In this document: piece by piece, positions 41,541-55,083 of the stretch
How the letters are laid out: every line of letters starts with the position of its first letter
Position numbering within the stretch: the first letter of the stretch is position 1
Source of the DNA: Poa pratensis
Lineage: Eukaryota > Streptophyta > Magnoliopsida > Poales > Poaceae
Assembly (NCBI GenBank): GCA_947311845.1
Contig: CAMZMU010000027.1
Span: 76,794,825 to 76,858,824, forward strand
Length of the DNA: 64,000 nt
Reading direction: 5' to 3'
Notes under the pieces: model-generated
What the model was told of the DNA's origin: nothing
Seen by the model: the letters and a program-made list of their open reading frames with translations, nothing else
Databases searched by the model: none
Made by a program: the position numbers and the translations under genes

Positions 41541-42830
41541 TCATCTTCGCATAATACCATCCACTCCTTCCTTATATAAATGTGGGTCATCCCAGAAGTA
41601 ATGTCTCAAATCATAAAAGAACTTCCTTCTTTGTTGGGCAGTAAAAGTTGGAGGCAAATATTTGGCAACAATAATGTTAGCATAATCAGCATACCATGGA
41701 CTGTCGCGCGAACTTACCTTAATGGAGGCCAACTGTTCATTTGGAAAACTATCATTAACATGAATAGGATCATAAAGTATATTTTCCAATCTTGATAAAT
41801 TATCAGCAACAGGATTTTCAGCGCCCTTCCTATCTACAATATGCAAATCAAACTCTTGTAGCAAAAGAACCCATCTAATAAGCCTAGCCTTAGCATCTTT
41901 CTTTTCATAAGGTATTTAATAGCAGCATGATCAGTATGAATAGTTAACTTAGAATCAACAATATAAGGTCTAAACTTATCATAAGCAAACACTACCGCTA
42001 AAAACTCTTTTTCAGTGGTAGCATAATTCTTTTGAGCAGAATCAAGGGTCTTACTAGCATAATGAATAACATTTTTTATCTATTCGCTGCCCAAGAACAA
42101 CCCCTACAGCATAATCACTAGCATCACACATAATCTCGAAAGGTAAAGTCCAATCAGGTGGTTGAACGACGGGAGCTGTTATTAAATCATTTTTTAGAAT
42201 TTCGAATGCTTCCTTACAATCATCATCAAAAACAAATGGTACGTCCTTTTGAAGAAGATTAGTAAGGGGTTTCAAAATTTTAGAAAAGTATTTAATAAAT
42301 CTCCTATAGAAACCAGCATGACCAAGAATACTACGAATACCTTTCACATCCCTTGGGCAGGGCATTTTCTCAATTGCTTAAACTTTAGCTCTATCCACTT
42401 CAATACCTCTTTCAGAAATTTCGTGCCCAAGAACAATTCCTTCATTAACCATAAAATGGAATTTCTCCCAACTAAGAACAAGATTAGTCTTTCACATCTC
42501 TGCAAAATTTTATCAAGATTGTGCAAGCAATTATCAAAAGAAGTTCCATAGACGGAAAAATCGTCCATGAATACTTCCACAATTTCTTCACAAAACCATG
42601 AAAAATGGCAGACATGCATCTTTGAAACGTAGCAGGAGCATTACACAAACCAAAAGGCATACGTCTATAAGCATAAGTTCCATAAGGACAAGTAAAAGTA
42701 GTTTTCTCTTGATCTTGTGTCTAACAGCAATTTGTGAAAAACCAGAATAACCATCAAGAAAACAAAATGAGTTTTCTTAGACAACCTTTCTAGTACAGAT
42801 CAATAAAAGGAAAGGATAGTGATTTCTTAG
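41541..42830 (-). pseudogene. pol: Gypsy pol: RNase H and RT palm, copy B
   Basis: 41,864-41,541 encodes the end of RNase H and the spacer (LLQEFDLHIVDRKGAENPVA, LSRLENILYD), stopping just before integrase. 42,365-42,054 and the frames up to about 42,790 match copy A (1-948), with FMDD at 42,560-42,571 and the shared in-frame TAA at about 42,378. Copy B has extra one-base losses (for example near 42,490, 42,595 and 42,715) that shatter the RT frame. Confidence 0.85.
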
Positions 42831-44332
42831 TACTTTATTAACTTTCGAAAATCAATGCACATCCTATATCCAACTACTACTCTTTGAGGAATAAGTTCAT
42901 TATTTTCATTTGGCACAACAGTAACTCCTCCTTTCTTAGGAACGCAATGTACATGACTACCCATCTACTATCAGCAATAGGATAAATTATACCAGTCAAG
43001 GAGTTTTAATACCTCATTTCTTACCACTTCTTTCATTTTAGGGATTAAACGACGCTGATGTTCAACAACAGGCTTTGCATCAGGCTCCATATTAATTGTG
43101 TGTTGACATATAGAAGGAGAAATCCCTTTTAAATCATCAAGAGTATATCCCATAGCTCCTCGGTGTTTCTTCAACACCTCTAATAACCTTCTTCTTCATT
43201 ACCTGAAAGTTTAGAACTGATAATAACATGATATATTTTTTTTCATCAAGATGAGCATATTTAAGTGTATCAGGCAAAGGTTTCAATTCGAAAACAGGAT
43301 CTTCCTTCGGTGGTGTGGAGATACCCAATTCCTCCACCGGCAAATCATGTTTAAGAATTGGAGGTTGACGAAGAAAGATATTGTCAATTTCATTTCTCTC
43401 TTCTGCAAATACCTCGATTTCGTGGTCCTCCATGTATTGCTGCAAAGCATTGTTAGGAGCAACAACAGCAACAACAACAGCAGCAAGTTGTTCAATTTTT
43501 AAGTCCTCAATAGGCAATTCAGTTTCATAAGGGTTTTTAGCAAACTTAGAGAAATTAAACTCATAAGACTCTCCATCAAATTTAGTATAAATTTTCTCTT
43601 TCTTACAATCTATAATAGCACCACATGTATTTAAGAAAGGTCTACCAAGTACTAGAAAAACAGCAGGATATTTAATCTTACCACATAAAACTTCCACATC
43701 TCTTACAATACCAATTGGAGAGATAGTTTCTCTATTAGCAAGCTGAATAACCACATCAATATCCTCAAGTTCACAAGGATTAATTTCTTGCATGATTTCC
43801 TTGTAAAGAGCATAAGGGATGGCACTTGAGCTGGCGCCAATATCACACAAACCATAGTAACAATGTTCACCTATCTTGACTGAAAGCACAGGAACACCTA
43901 TTTTCTGAGTTCGCTTAGGATGTGTAACAATATTAGAAGCATCTTCACAAAAGACAATATGTCCTCCTTCTACATTTTCAGTTACAAGATCCTTAACCAT
44001 TGCTATTGTAGGTTCAACAGTTATTTGTTCATAGGTTCTCTAGCTTTCTTTTCACTTTTATTAACCACACTAGCTACCATAGAATGTTCTTTTACTTTAA
44101 CAGGAAAAGGCATTTTCTCAATATAAGGTTCTGGCAGAATGTGATCAACAGTATGAACTTCAATGTTTTTAACGGGGGCAGGATTAGCATTATCTTTATA
44201 AGGTGCATGGTACTTATTCCACTCTTGTTCATGAATATCAAGGTAAGAGGCAAAAGCCTTATAGCAGTTTGCAATAATTTGAGAATCAAGACCATAGATA
44301 GCACTAAAATTACAAAAATTATCAGTCTCCAT
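42831..44332 (-). pseudogene. pol: Gypsy pol: protease and RT N-terminal part, copy B
   Basis: Same domains as 960-2,507, but split into at least three frames: 44,332-44,021, then 44,000-43,137 (the latter with the DIGASSSAIP protease site), then 43,177-42,971. Breaks coincide with small deletions relative to copy A near 44,030, 43,190, 43,238 and 42,994. The clustering of indels in this 2 kb is higher than in the rest of the duplication. Confidence 0.87.
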
Positions 44333-44354
44333 AAAAGTTTTAATGCATTCATAA

Positions 44355-45023
44355 TCATAACTTATACATTACTCTACCTTTGTCGTTCTCCCATCCTTCA
44401 GTATTTTCCTGAATCCGATTAAGAAGGTCCAATTTGATTTCCTCTTTCTTCTGTGTAAATGATCCAGAACAAGAAGCATCCAATAAATCTTTATCATGAA
44501 GAGAAAGCCTTGCATAAAAGTTATTAATAACAATATTACTCGGGAGCTCATGAATGGGACATTTGAGCATTAGTGACTTCAGCCTCCCCCCGAGCTTGGG
44601 CAATACTTTCTCCTTCATGAGGCCAAAATTATATATATAGTTCCTGTCTTGATGAATTTCAGTAGGAGGATAAAATTTAGTGTAAAAGAGAGGTACAATC
44701 TCTTCCTAGCTCATCAAGTGGCCATTTTTCAGCAGCTTATACCATTCCGTAGCTCTGTCCTTTAGTGATATAGATAATAATTTCCTCTTGACTTCTTCCG
44801 TTGAAATACCTGCACACTTAAATAACTCGCACAATTCATGTATAAAAAGCAAGTGATCACTAGGATGGACAGTTCCATCTCCTGCATAACGGTTATTCCT
44901 AACACGTTCAACAATCTTCATAGGTATTTTAAATGGAACTATTTGAGCAGGTAGAGGGTTATCTACTACCGTAGCAGTGGTAGTAGTATTCCCAAATAGG
45001 GATTCGAATGGAGATCTCTCCAT
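44355..45023 (-). pseudogene. gag: Gypsy gag remnant, copy B
   Basis: Starts at ATG 45,021-45,023 and carries the same in-frame TAG (44,706-44,708) and the same six-C frameshift as copy A. These lesions therefore predate the duplication. Confidence 0.82.
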
Positions 45024-45109
45024 GATAAAATAAAGTAACAGGCAAAAATAAAAACAACACTTATAGTAAAAGTTTCCCTTACCAATTCCACTTACCAATA
45101 GCGCTTCAA

Positions 45110-45126
45110 TCCCGGCAACGGCGCCA
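45110..45126 (-). other. tRNA-Asp primer-binding site, copy B, one base shorter
   Basis: The plus strand reads TCCCGGCAACGGCGCCA. One C of the CCCC run present in copy A (and in tRNA-Asp) is missing, so complementarity is interrupted after 14 nt. Confidence 0.88.
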
Positions 45127-45137
45127 GAAAATAGTCT

Positions 45138-46636
45138 TGATGACCCACAAATATAGGGGGTGTATCGTAGTACTTTTGATAAATAAGAGTGTCGAACCGA
45201 ATGAGGAGCATAAGGTATTGACAAGTAGTTTTGATCAAGGTTTCACTGTAAACACTAACAGACAAGTTTTTAGGGTTTTTTAATATAGCAGATAAATAAA
45301 ATACAAATAAATAAAAGAGAGCAATAATAATTGCAGCGAGTGGCCCAATCCTTTTTAGCACAAAGGACAAGCCGGTTGTTTTACTTATGATGACCAAACG
45401 TTCTTGAGGACACATGGGAATTTAGTCAAGTGCTTTTGCTTCATACCGTTGATTAATCTTCATTGGTTTGATAAGTGTTTTGTGGATGAACCTATGCTAA
45501 TGCACCGCCCTTACTTGGACTAATAAATACTTGTGATTATACCCCTTGTAAGCATCCACAACTACAAGAAAGTAGTTAAGATAAATCTAACCACAACCTT
45601 AAACTCTGAGATCCTACACTCCCTCATGCACTAGTTTACCAACGGGGATTCAGGTTTCTGTCACTCCAGCAACCCACAAATAGCAACCTAACTACACAAT
45701 GCATTCCCCTAGGCCCATAAATGTGAAGTGTCATGTAGTCGACGTTCACATGACACCACTAGAAGAATGACACCACAACTTAAATATCAAACCGTTAAAT
45801 ATTACTCAACATAATTCCACTACTAACATCAAGACTTCTCCCATGCCCTCAAGAACTAAGTGAACTACTCACAAGACATCATATGGATCATGATCAGAGA
45901 TTATATTATGATGAATAACAATCTGGACATAAACTTTAATTCACCGATAAAACTCAAAAGCATCAACCACCAGGAGTAATTAACACTGGGAGAGTTCTCC
46001 CTATGAACTAAACAAAGTACAACCCTAGATATTACAGCGGAACGAACTGGAGCGGTGGAGATGGTGGAGACGACGGTGGAGAGATGATGATGATGATCCG
46101 ATGAAGTCCAGCGTGATGATGGTGACGATGGCGATGATTTCCCCCTCCGGGAGGGGATTTCCCCGGCAGATTTCTCCCTGCCGGAGAGCTTTTTCTCTCT
46201 GTGTGGTTTCCGCCCGTGGAGGCGGCGGAATATTTCCCCGATGGCTCTCCTCCCAGATTAGGGTTGCGTGGAAGAAGTACACGAAAGGGGGTCGCCAGAG
46301 GTGGGCCAGGGGTGCCTCACCACCCCTCGGCGCCGGCCCTAGGGTGGCCACGCCCTAGGGTGGCGTGGGCCCTCGTGGCCCATCTCAGCCTCCCCTTTTG
46401 GCAGCCTCCGTCATCTGGTAAAATAGAAACTTCTGTATTTTCTCGTGATTTTTTAGAGTTCCAAAAATATAGTGTCTTGACAGTGCTTTTTCCAGCTGAA
46501 TTCTGGCTCCGGCAGTTAAATTTCCAATAATCATCAATCATGCAAAATAAGATAAAATAACATATCCTAATATGAAATATATCAATGAATATCAGTCAAT
46601 TATGATATAAAATAGTGATGCAAAATGGACGTATCA
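45138..46636 (-). repeat. 5' LTR of the Athila-like element, copy B (1,499 bp)
   Basis: Same termini as 3,316-4,815. A handful of one- to two-base differences occur (for example around the GAGATGATGATG run at 46,080 and the GGGCCC run at 46,368). Confidence 0.88.
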
Positions 46637-47781
46637 CCCGGCTTGGCCGACCAGAAGAAGCAGGAGGCCGACTGACCACCCGAGAGGCCCGGCCTTGGGC
46701 CCGGCCTAGCAAGGCAGGAGGCCGGCTGGCCACCCGAGAGACCCGGCCTTGGATCTGGTCTAGGCTGGCCAACCAGAAACAGAACTTCTTTGACATTTAA
46801 CTTTTGCAAGAAAACTCTAAATGGGACGAAACCAATTTTGTTGGAAAGATAGCGACAAGATCATGGGAAGGTGTGGAACTTTCCTTCAGGATAAACCGAT
46901 AATATTTCCAAACCCGAAACACAACAAGTTTGTCATCCGGACTCCGTTCTCTATGATCTTGAGCTTGCTTCGAAGATAATCACAAGCTCTATAAGATTAT
47001 ACAAATACACATTATAGTCCATCATGTGAGGAGGAGAACACAAGAGGAGAGTTTGACCTCTCTACAAAAGACGAACCGGTAAAACCTTCAACAACACAAG
47101 ATATTCAAATGAAATCCGTTTTTGATGAACTAGAGCTTGGTATGGAGATGAACACAAGCTCTAAATTCTCACATGGATAAAAGCTAAATAAGAACTAAGA
47201 AAGATGATATGCCAAGTATGCAAAGGTTTGAGTTCTCCACAAAGATGTGATCAAGTTACTCATTTGAGAGCCCCTCTTTATAGTACGCCGTCTATCCTAT
47301 AACCGATCTCTCACTAACACCATGAGACTGATAAAATAGAAACCCTGTCAAGATCATACATTTGCCTTGCGCATTCCAATTGAGCTAGATGATGACAATC
47401 TTGACACCCTCAAGTTGGAACACCTTTCTTGATTGTGCTTGCTAGCACATGCTTGATGAAAACTTCTCCAAATACTCCCTCATACACCATGATGGGAGAG
47501 CCTTGCTAATCTCCGTCTTCATGAAACCACTTGCAATTTATCTTCTTATCTTGATATATATGATGGCTTGGAGATAACATGAATGTTCACTCAATCTTCT
47601 TTTCGAAGCCATGCTTGCAATAAGCTCAAGTCTTCATATGACCATTATTCATATAAACCCTTGGATATAACTTTTGTCTTTTCCCATGGACATGATCTAT
47701 AAAGATATCTCAATGCAAACATTAGTCCATAAGGATTGTCATCAATTACCAAAACCACACATGGGGCAACATGCACTTTCA
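46637..47781 (-). repeat. Older LTR-like fragment, copy B
   Basis: Counterpart of 4,816-5,961, with the two 54-bp repeats at 46,662-46,769. Nearly identical to copy A (one C is lost in ATAACCGATC near 47,301). Confidence 0.45.
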
Positions 47782-48021
47782 CTAGTATTCAATCATGCAT
47801 GAGACATAGCATTGCAATATATACTTGTTTCTATTCTACAATATTTTCAAATGATGCATATTCTTGACACAAGGGCCTATCACACAACTATAAGTCCTCC
47901 AAAAAATTAGTATCACATTCCCTACCGAGAAACTTCACATGCTAAAGAAATCTTCTTTTTCTCTCGTCACCTTTGAAGCCGCTTTAGAGTAGAGATATTT
48001 GCTATGTAACCATTCTTCAGT

Positions 48022-48306
48022 CTATGTTTTACATGTCAAGTACCTCCAGTCCATGCCTTTGACGCTTTCGAAGACAAATGATGCTCTGGACCCATTAATG
48101 TTAACCACTTTGCCAAAAAATATATAGATACATAATAGTCTGATGTTTTTTCGTACTCCAAAGAAAGCAATATAAACATATGCAACTAGTAAGAACAACA
48201 TTAGCAAAAACAAGACAATCTCCAGTTGCTTAGTATTTTCTCGAAACGATCTTCCACCCGTTTCTTTCCTTGATTCAGAGTTTACGAAAATAGATAGATA
48301 TACCAA
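48022..48306 (-). other. Membrane-type ORF, copy B (94 codons)
   Basis: Longer version of the 6,202-6,393 frame. It starts MVYLSIFVNSESRKETGGRS, continues RENTKQLEIVLFLLMLFLLV, and shares the end with copy A. The extra length exists because the TTTCTTTTCC run of copy A is TTTCTTTCC here. The family is unknown; it may be a captured gene end. Confidence 0.35.
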
Positions 48307-48331
48307 GGCAACAAAAAGTTAGAAATCCAGC

Positions 48332-49164
48332 TTTTTTTTAGAGAACCCGCAGGAGGTCTACGCATTTTTATATTAAGCAAACGAGAGAGAAATTACAGGA
48401 GGGGTCTGACTAGCTAGCAGCCATAACCCCAAGAACTCCACAATTCATACACCGCCACTTTGGACAGTGCATAGCCACTTCTACAAATTACTCTACCTCT
48501 CTAATTAGCCCACGCCTACAGTTCAACCACGCACCCCACTCATCCAGGATGTCATTGAGGATCCGCGTCGCCGCCGTGGAGACGTTGTCGAAAACCCAAA
48601 TTCCCCCACAGAGTAAGCATGATCAGAGAATTGGCCTTCTTCCTCGCTTTTGAATGCAGTCGTTCCACCGCATCAGGCCACCAGCTGGAGATCGAGCTAG
48701 TGGTAGTGGGGGGTTGAATTCCGAGCCCCAGGCGTGCCAGCGCCCCGATTCACACTTGGTTGCTGAACGTACACTGTAAGGAGAGGTGATCGAGAGTCTC
48801 CGGCCGGCGTAGTGTGACACAGCGGGCAGATAACATGTGTAGGCAGGCCGCGTCTGGTGAGCCTGTCCGCGGTCCAGCATCGCCCACGCAAGGCCAGCCA
48901 TGCGTGAAACCTGAATTTTCATGGGGCCAGATGTGATCGGTGCCGGGCATTGCGGTCGAGCCGTCAAAAAACGCGAGGTAGGCTCGCCGTCCACTTCCAG
49001 GAGGAGTCAATGGATCCTGCACCGCCAGTCGGCACCTCAGCGACGGCGCACCACAGGCGGAGAAATTGGACGACTGCATCCACGGACGGCGATGTCCCGT
49101 ACCCAAGCGTTGTTAGCACGGCCCTCCAGAACAGTTCGTCGACTAAATCCAGCTTCACAACCAA
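48332..49164 (-). mobile_element. LINE 3' fragment with zf-RVT remnant, copy B
   Basis: Counterpart of 6,513-7,345 with the same T run at the left edge (minus-strand poly(A)) and the same broken zinc-binding region. No differences seen in the coding remnant. Confidence 0.7.
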
Positions 49165-49259
49165 ATACGGAGTATTTGCTTTGCTCTAAAAGAAGTTATA
49201 AAAAACCAAATAGTTCCGTGTACTTGTCTTTTTCTCAGTAGCCTTCCGAAAACAGAAGA

Positions 49260-49948
49260 TAATTTAAACTCGACAGTTGCATTAAAAATGCCCGTACAAA
49301 GTTTTAATCTATAGAACTATATATAATTCGACTCTGTGGCTACTACCATCTAGAACTTCGTATTTATTACCCTAGCCTTGTCGTATTAGAAAAGGTTGTG
49401 TAGCATGATGATTCCTTAAAGCACTACTCACTCCGTTCCATTTTAATGGACTCACATATATCTAGATATGTATGCATCTAGACAGGTAGGTAAATACATA
49501 TCTAAATATATGTGAGTCAATTAAAATGGAACGGAGCGAGTATATCTGTAATCTCATGTAACAATCTGTTTAGCTGTAGAGGCCGTGGCATCCTCTTTTC
49601 CAAAAAAGGAGGATCAATTTTGTTGACGAAATGCACACATGACACGCAAAGTTCCTGAAATCGTGGCTCATCAAAGTTTCTGATATTTCGAGACACTTTC
49701 TTTTCTTCTGTTGTTTGCAACGGCGTTTGTTTGAAAGTTCCGGAGATCCTGGCTGGCATAGAGGTCATCTTTCTTTTCTTCTGTGGTTTTGTTTTTTCTT
49801 TTTCTTTAAAGCAGCGTATAACTGGGCCGAATGCAGAATCGCTTTCTTACTGGCGAATTAGTATTCATTGGCCGGGCCAAAAGAATGTCTGGCCATTAAT
49901 AGTCTTCTACGGCCCTGATAGGTCGGCAGAACACCCGAGGGCCACACC
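49260..49948. repeat. Block P1, copy B
   Basis: Counterpart of 7,441-8,130, including the Stowaway MITE. One GTTT is shortened near 49,711 relative to copy A. Confidence 0.75.
49427..49540. mobile_element. Stowaway-like MITE, copy B
   Basis: Same 114-bp element and TA duplications as at 7,608-7,721. Confidence 0.93.
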
Positions 49949-50012
49949 AAATTCATGAGTTCCTCTAAAAAAAAAAACCAAATTCATGAGTTAACTAAAA
50001 AAAACCACATTC

Positions 50013-51650
50013 ATGAGTTTATTGGGTCCTCCTATTGAGCGCTCATAGTGTCAATTATCAAGCATACGCGTACCCTTGTACTTCCCGATCGTACTTGGTG
50101 GGCTTTTGCTCAACAAAAAAAAAAACTTGGTGGGCTGACCAAGCTCATTCTCGCACGCGCCCTACACTCTGAATTTTTTTGTTCGGCTTTTGCTGCTGGT
50201 TCAGGGAAAAAAAAACCTCTGCTTTTCTATTAATTTTCAAAAGTTTGGTGAAATCAAAAAATGTTCCCATATTTTAAAAATTGTCACAAATATAAAAATT
50301 GTTCATGAATTTAAAAATGGTTCATGAATTTGAAAAATGTTCATGAATAAAATGTCCCAAAGAACGAATGTTCATGAATTTGAAATGGTTCGTGAACATA
50401 AAATGCACCGAATTGCAAAAGAAATCATGATTTTTTTTATGAATTTGAAAATGGTTCATGAACTTTTTAAAATCTGAACATTTCAGAATCTGAACATTTT
50501 TCTAATTTTAACCTTTTCAAATCTGTTTTTTTTTCATTTGAATGTTTTCAAATTATAACATTTTCAACTCTGAACATTTTTAAATATGAGCATTATTCCA
50601 AATATAAAAATCAGAAAATGAAACAGAAAACCAACAACAAACAAACAAAAACAAAACAAAAACGGCTAGAAGGTTCCTGAACGTTTCCAAAGCCGCTGAG
50701 AAAAAGCTACACGAGCCAGCCCACTTACCGATCGTGACGTTGGAGACGGTACACGTTGGATCGCTAACCTACCAATGTGAAGAATAAGGTACACATAGAA
50801 AATAAAAGAGCCGTGCAATAGGACATGTGGAATGTACACACATGCCAGGACAAATAATAAAAACACATGGATTTCTTTACAAATTAGAGCATTTTGCAGT
50901 TGCATCATACATGTGTTATTTAAATATTTCGTTAATAACATGGCTGTGTTTAGACTTAGAGGGTGGGACTTTACCTATATTTTAAGAGTATACACAACAA
51001 ATATTGTGCTAAACGGTTAAGCAAGCGTATGTGGAAGCTTCTCGGGGAATGATGTTGAAAACACACAACTACATAAACGAAACACACGGTTTTAAGGGAG
51101 CGTGTTTTTGCCTAAGAGCATACCCAATTATAGGATGAAGAGTAAAATTCTCAAAATAAAATAGTTTCACGCAATTATTATTTTGCTGACAACATGAATG
51201 TGCTTATAATGTTTCATGGAAAAAAAATACATATTTCGTATTCTAAGCAGAAAAATATGGTGTTTGCAAAAGCATTTTGAAGCAATAGTTGTGTTTCCAC
51301 AAGACACATAACTTATTCTTCGTAAAAACATACATGTATACAAGTTTTCATATTGGTTACTAAATGTATATGGGCACAAAATATGGAGTAAAATATTGTC
51401 CCTAAATAATTAAGCTTCACATGGGCAAAAATAATCTTCATTTTTCGTTATAAATTGTTCCACAATTTTTACATGTAACTAACAATAATAAAGACAGATA
51501 AAAATCTTGCCGCGTATTTACACGGGTCACTATGCTAGTTATTGTATGACTAACAATAATAACTAAGTAATATGAATCTTAAATTTATAAAAGACCACGG
51601 TATGCTAAAAAATAAGTATAAATGGTTAGTATAATTGCATTTCATTTAAC
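50013..51650 (+). mobile_element. Helitron-like block H1, copy B
   Basis: Counterpart of 8,195-9,840, eight bases shorter. Helitron-type 3' hairpin and CTAG at 51,510-51,538. Differences include GGACATGTGG (copy A GGACATGTGTGG) near 50,821 and a three-base change near 51,158. Confidence 0.5.
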
Positions 51651-52065
51651 CCAAAATCTAGTTGGGTGAATGCGTTGGTGTTGTTCTCGTCCGACGGATA
51701 GCGAGGAACGCGACGGCCACCAGCCCCTTATCCACCATACACGACGACCCTAGTCAAAAGTCGCTGCATGCATGCGGGCCCGTCCTTTGCGCCATGACGA
51801 GGGAGTGGGGGAAGAACTTGCTGCCCGTGCGAAATGGAGGAGCATGGTGGAAGTGGAAGCAGCATAGCACGCAATAAGAAGACATAATGGTCACAAGGGA
51901 AGTAAAGGAAGTTCTAAAACCGGGCTTCTGCCTCATTTGCTCAGATTAGAATTAGTATTTTTATCTATATATAAGAGCATCTCTTTCATACACCTAAAAA
52001 CCGGAACAGGAAACCACGATTTCCATTTCAAACGAAAACCATTTTACGGTATCGCGATGTTCAGG

Positions 52066-52700
52066 GCAGAAAATAGTTTAAACTCATAGAACTATATAAT
52101 TTGACTATGTGGCTACTACCATCTAGAACTTCGTATTTATTACTCTAGCCTTATCGTATTAGAAAAGGTTGTGTAGCATGATTCCCTAGAGGCTAGAGAG
52201 CACTATATTTCTAATCTGTACGTAAGAATCTGTTTAGCTGGGTGCATCATCGAGGCCGTGATACCCTCTCTTTCAGAAAAGGAGGGTCAATCTGGATCGA
52301 GACGAGTATATATATGGCCGATGATTCGCCCCTTGGGGATACCTCAGGAAAAAGAAAGCTTCATGCTAATTACTAGCAACTGCAGCGGTTAAGCGAAGTA
52401 CGTGGTAGTGCAAGATTGTACTACAGGAGTGTTTGATAGGATCATTAGCTTAGCTAGCCTTACATTTCCCTAAAAAAAGACAGCCTTTACATTAACTCCC
52501 TTCCCTAGTGCGGCTTGATTAACTGAACATTTTGTTGACAAAGTGCACACATGACACGCAAAGTGCCTGAAATCTTGCCTCATCAAGTTCCGGAGATCCT
52601 GGCTGGCATAGAGGTCCCTTTTTTCACTTATGTTGAGAGGTTTCTTTCCAAGGAGCGGATAACTGGGACAAATGAAGAACCGCTTTCTTACTTGTCTAGC
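52066..52700. repeat. Block P2, copy B
   Basis: Counterpart of 10,255-10,893, with a cluster of small differences at 52,307-52,330 and 52,386-52,600. Confidence 0.7.
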
Positions 52701-52935
52701 AATGGTACCGACAGGTCATTCAGGCACCTGTGGAAAGCTAAGATTTCGTTCAAATGAAAATGTGGCTTTGGCTGATTTGGCACGATGCAATTTTTCACAA
52801 AGGGCAATATGGTGAAGAGAAGTTGGGTTGGAAACAGAAAATGCAAATTATGTGAGGTGGAGGAATCCATTCCCCAGTTTTTCTTTCAATGTGTTGCAGC
52901 AAAATATGTGTGGAATGTGGAGTCGACGCGCCCTG
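52693..52935 (+). pseudogene. LINE zf-RVT fragment, copy B
   Basis: Counterpart of 10,885-11,130. Frames are further disrupted: AGATTTCGTTCAAATG replaces AGATTCTGTTCAAAATG, one T is added in the TTTTT run near 52,790, and GAGTCGACG replaces GAGAACGACG at about 52,921. The zinc pair KCKLCEVEE and the VWNV end are intact. Confidence 0.78.
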
Positions 52936-53219
52936 ACATATGCTTGGCCGCATTCCACCTCACGAGGAATTGCCGATTACGGCCACGTGTTTCTAGTAAC
53001 AATGAATGCACCAATACCAGATAAGAGACTATTGAATATATTTAGATTACATAATAAGTCGTTACGAGTTTACAGCAAGGACGTGTTTGGTTTGTTTCAG
53101 TTCACCCGCAATCGATTTACGCCCCGTTTGACAAATCAGATGCCACCCGCCTCTCATCGGTAACAGCATACGTTAATTACTAGAGGGAAACACTCGGCGG
53201 TTATTGCGTACGAGACATA

Positions 53220-53342
53220 CTTCCTCCGTTCCAATTTAATTGATTTGGCATCCACCAAATGTGGATGTATCTAGACATATTACATGTATAAATACATCCA
53301 CATGTGGTGTATAGCAAGTCAATTAAATTGAAACGGAGGGAG
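53220..53342. mobile_element. Stowaway-like MITE, copy B
   Basis: Same 123-bp element as 11,415-11,537, with TA at 53,218-53,219 and 53,343-53,344. Confidence 0.93.
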
Positions 53343-54523
53343 TACAATATTGCAAATGATCTGTTAATTCTATGATTCCACCGTAATCTATTCCGTTGCC
53401 GTTTATGTTACCCGTTTGAGTTGCACACATCGACCCGGTACAATATGTACGAATCACTAAGAATAAGATTGGCCTTGACAATTTTAATTTGGCTGCTAGT
53501 TCCCTTATGGATACCACACAATGTTTTTAATGTTTAGCTAGATATATTTTAATTTTACGAACAACTTATTTGACAAAATAACAAGAGTGACAGAGGCGCA
53601 TACAATGGTCATATAAATAATTAATAATGTGTGCAAAATTAGTTCCACAAAGAAGTTATGTCCGTGGGTGTGATCGCTGATGATATTTGAAAAGTATAGA
53701 CCATGCACGCCACCTGTTCAATTTATACAACAAAAGTTTCTATAAATTTGCTTACCTAACCATAAAGTACACACTTCTATTAAGTTTAAGATTTTTCCTA
53801 GGCTTTATCTTTTATTTTCTACCAATATATTTAACAATATTAAAAATAAAATAAAAACATCCACAAAATAATATATATATACACACTGCAAAATTCTTTT
53901 TGTAAAAATACATTAAAGGAGGCATATGGTACTACTTTTTTCACATTTAAGGTGATTAAGTATATTATTAGGGCACACTATTTATAATAAGTTTTGCGAA
54001 ACTCACGGGTATCTGCATTTATATAGATTGCAAATTTGTAGCCTACAACATAATAATAAATCTTGAAAAACTTTTTGTTATGTTAAGAATGATAACTAAA
54101 CAATATAAAACATATTATTTTTAAAATATATATGATAAAAATGGATAAATAAGTATAAATGTTTATTATAATTAAATTTTCTCTCACTAGGCCTAGGAAA
54201 AAAACTTAGTAATGCAGGCACGTGCAAACCTGAACCTGTAAGATGACCTTAGGGAGGTGGGAACGATCGGTTGATGAGCTTGGCGACTAACATGGCAAGA
54301 AAGGCCCGTGATTCGTCGCACATGTCCCTTAGGTGTTGCAACAACTCTTTATCGCTCTATCCGACAAAAAATAGTGGCCCCCGCGTGCATGACGCGAACG
54401 TGTCGGACACCACATTTTACATCCTCAACCATAAAGGCAAAGTCACGGGCCAAAACCCAGACTCAGTTGGCCTTGTCCTCCTGGAGTGGGTTCCGGTAAG
54501 CCTTGCACGGTATAGCCTCAGAC

Positions 54524-54664
54524 CTACGACCACATTACTGCCCAAGAAATGTGGGCCATGATGACCGTGTTGGCCCTCCATATCCCTGAGGAGGCATCGG
54601 TGAAGACATAGCCTTCCTCGCACCGGGACTCCACTTCGTCGAAGGCGACCGCCGATGCGTCCAT
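54524..54664 (-). pseudogene. Short gene-like fragment, copy B
   Basis: Counterpart of 12,721-12,861, without visible change. Confidence 0.2.
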
Positions 54665-55014
54665 CTTATATACTGAATGAAATTTCAAGGATGTTTTCAC
54701 ATCTTTCTCATTATTTTCACAGAGCTTCAGCTACCTAACAACAAGAGCCCAATAACCTACCGGTCAGGCTAGACTCGAGCTCCAGTTTTCTACTCGAGGC
54801 CTCGTACGGAAGTCCAAAATAATCCGAAATATATTAAATCTACTATTTATTGAAAATATACTTGATATGTACAAAAATAAATTTGAAGGAGGGGATAACT
54901 TGGCTAGGTGCAGAACCTCCAAACCTATATGCCCCCTGGGCGCCTCTAACCTCAGCGCCGCCCGAAGAGTTTTCGCTCGCGACGCTACTGGGCCGGCCCA
55001 TTAACACTCTTCAA

Positions 55015-55083
55015 CAGTTAAACGGGATTCGAACACAGCACCTCACGTGCGTGCAAGGTTAGAGTAACCAGTGAGCCACGCTG
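55015..55083 (-). repeat. tRNA-derived (SINE-type) sequence, copy B
   Basis: Counterpart of 13,212-13,280, with identical A- and B-box-like motifs. Confidence 0.45.
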
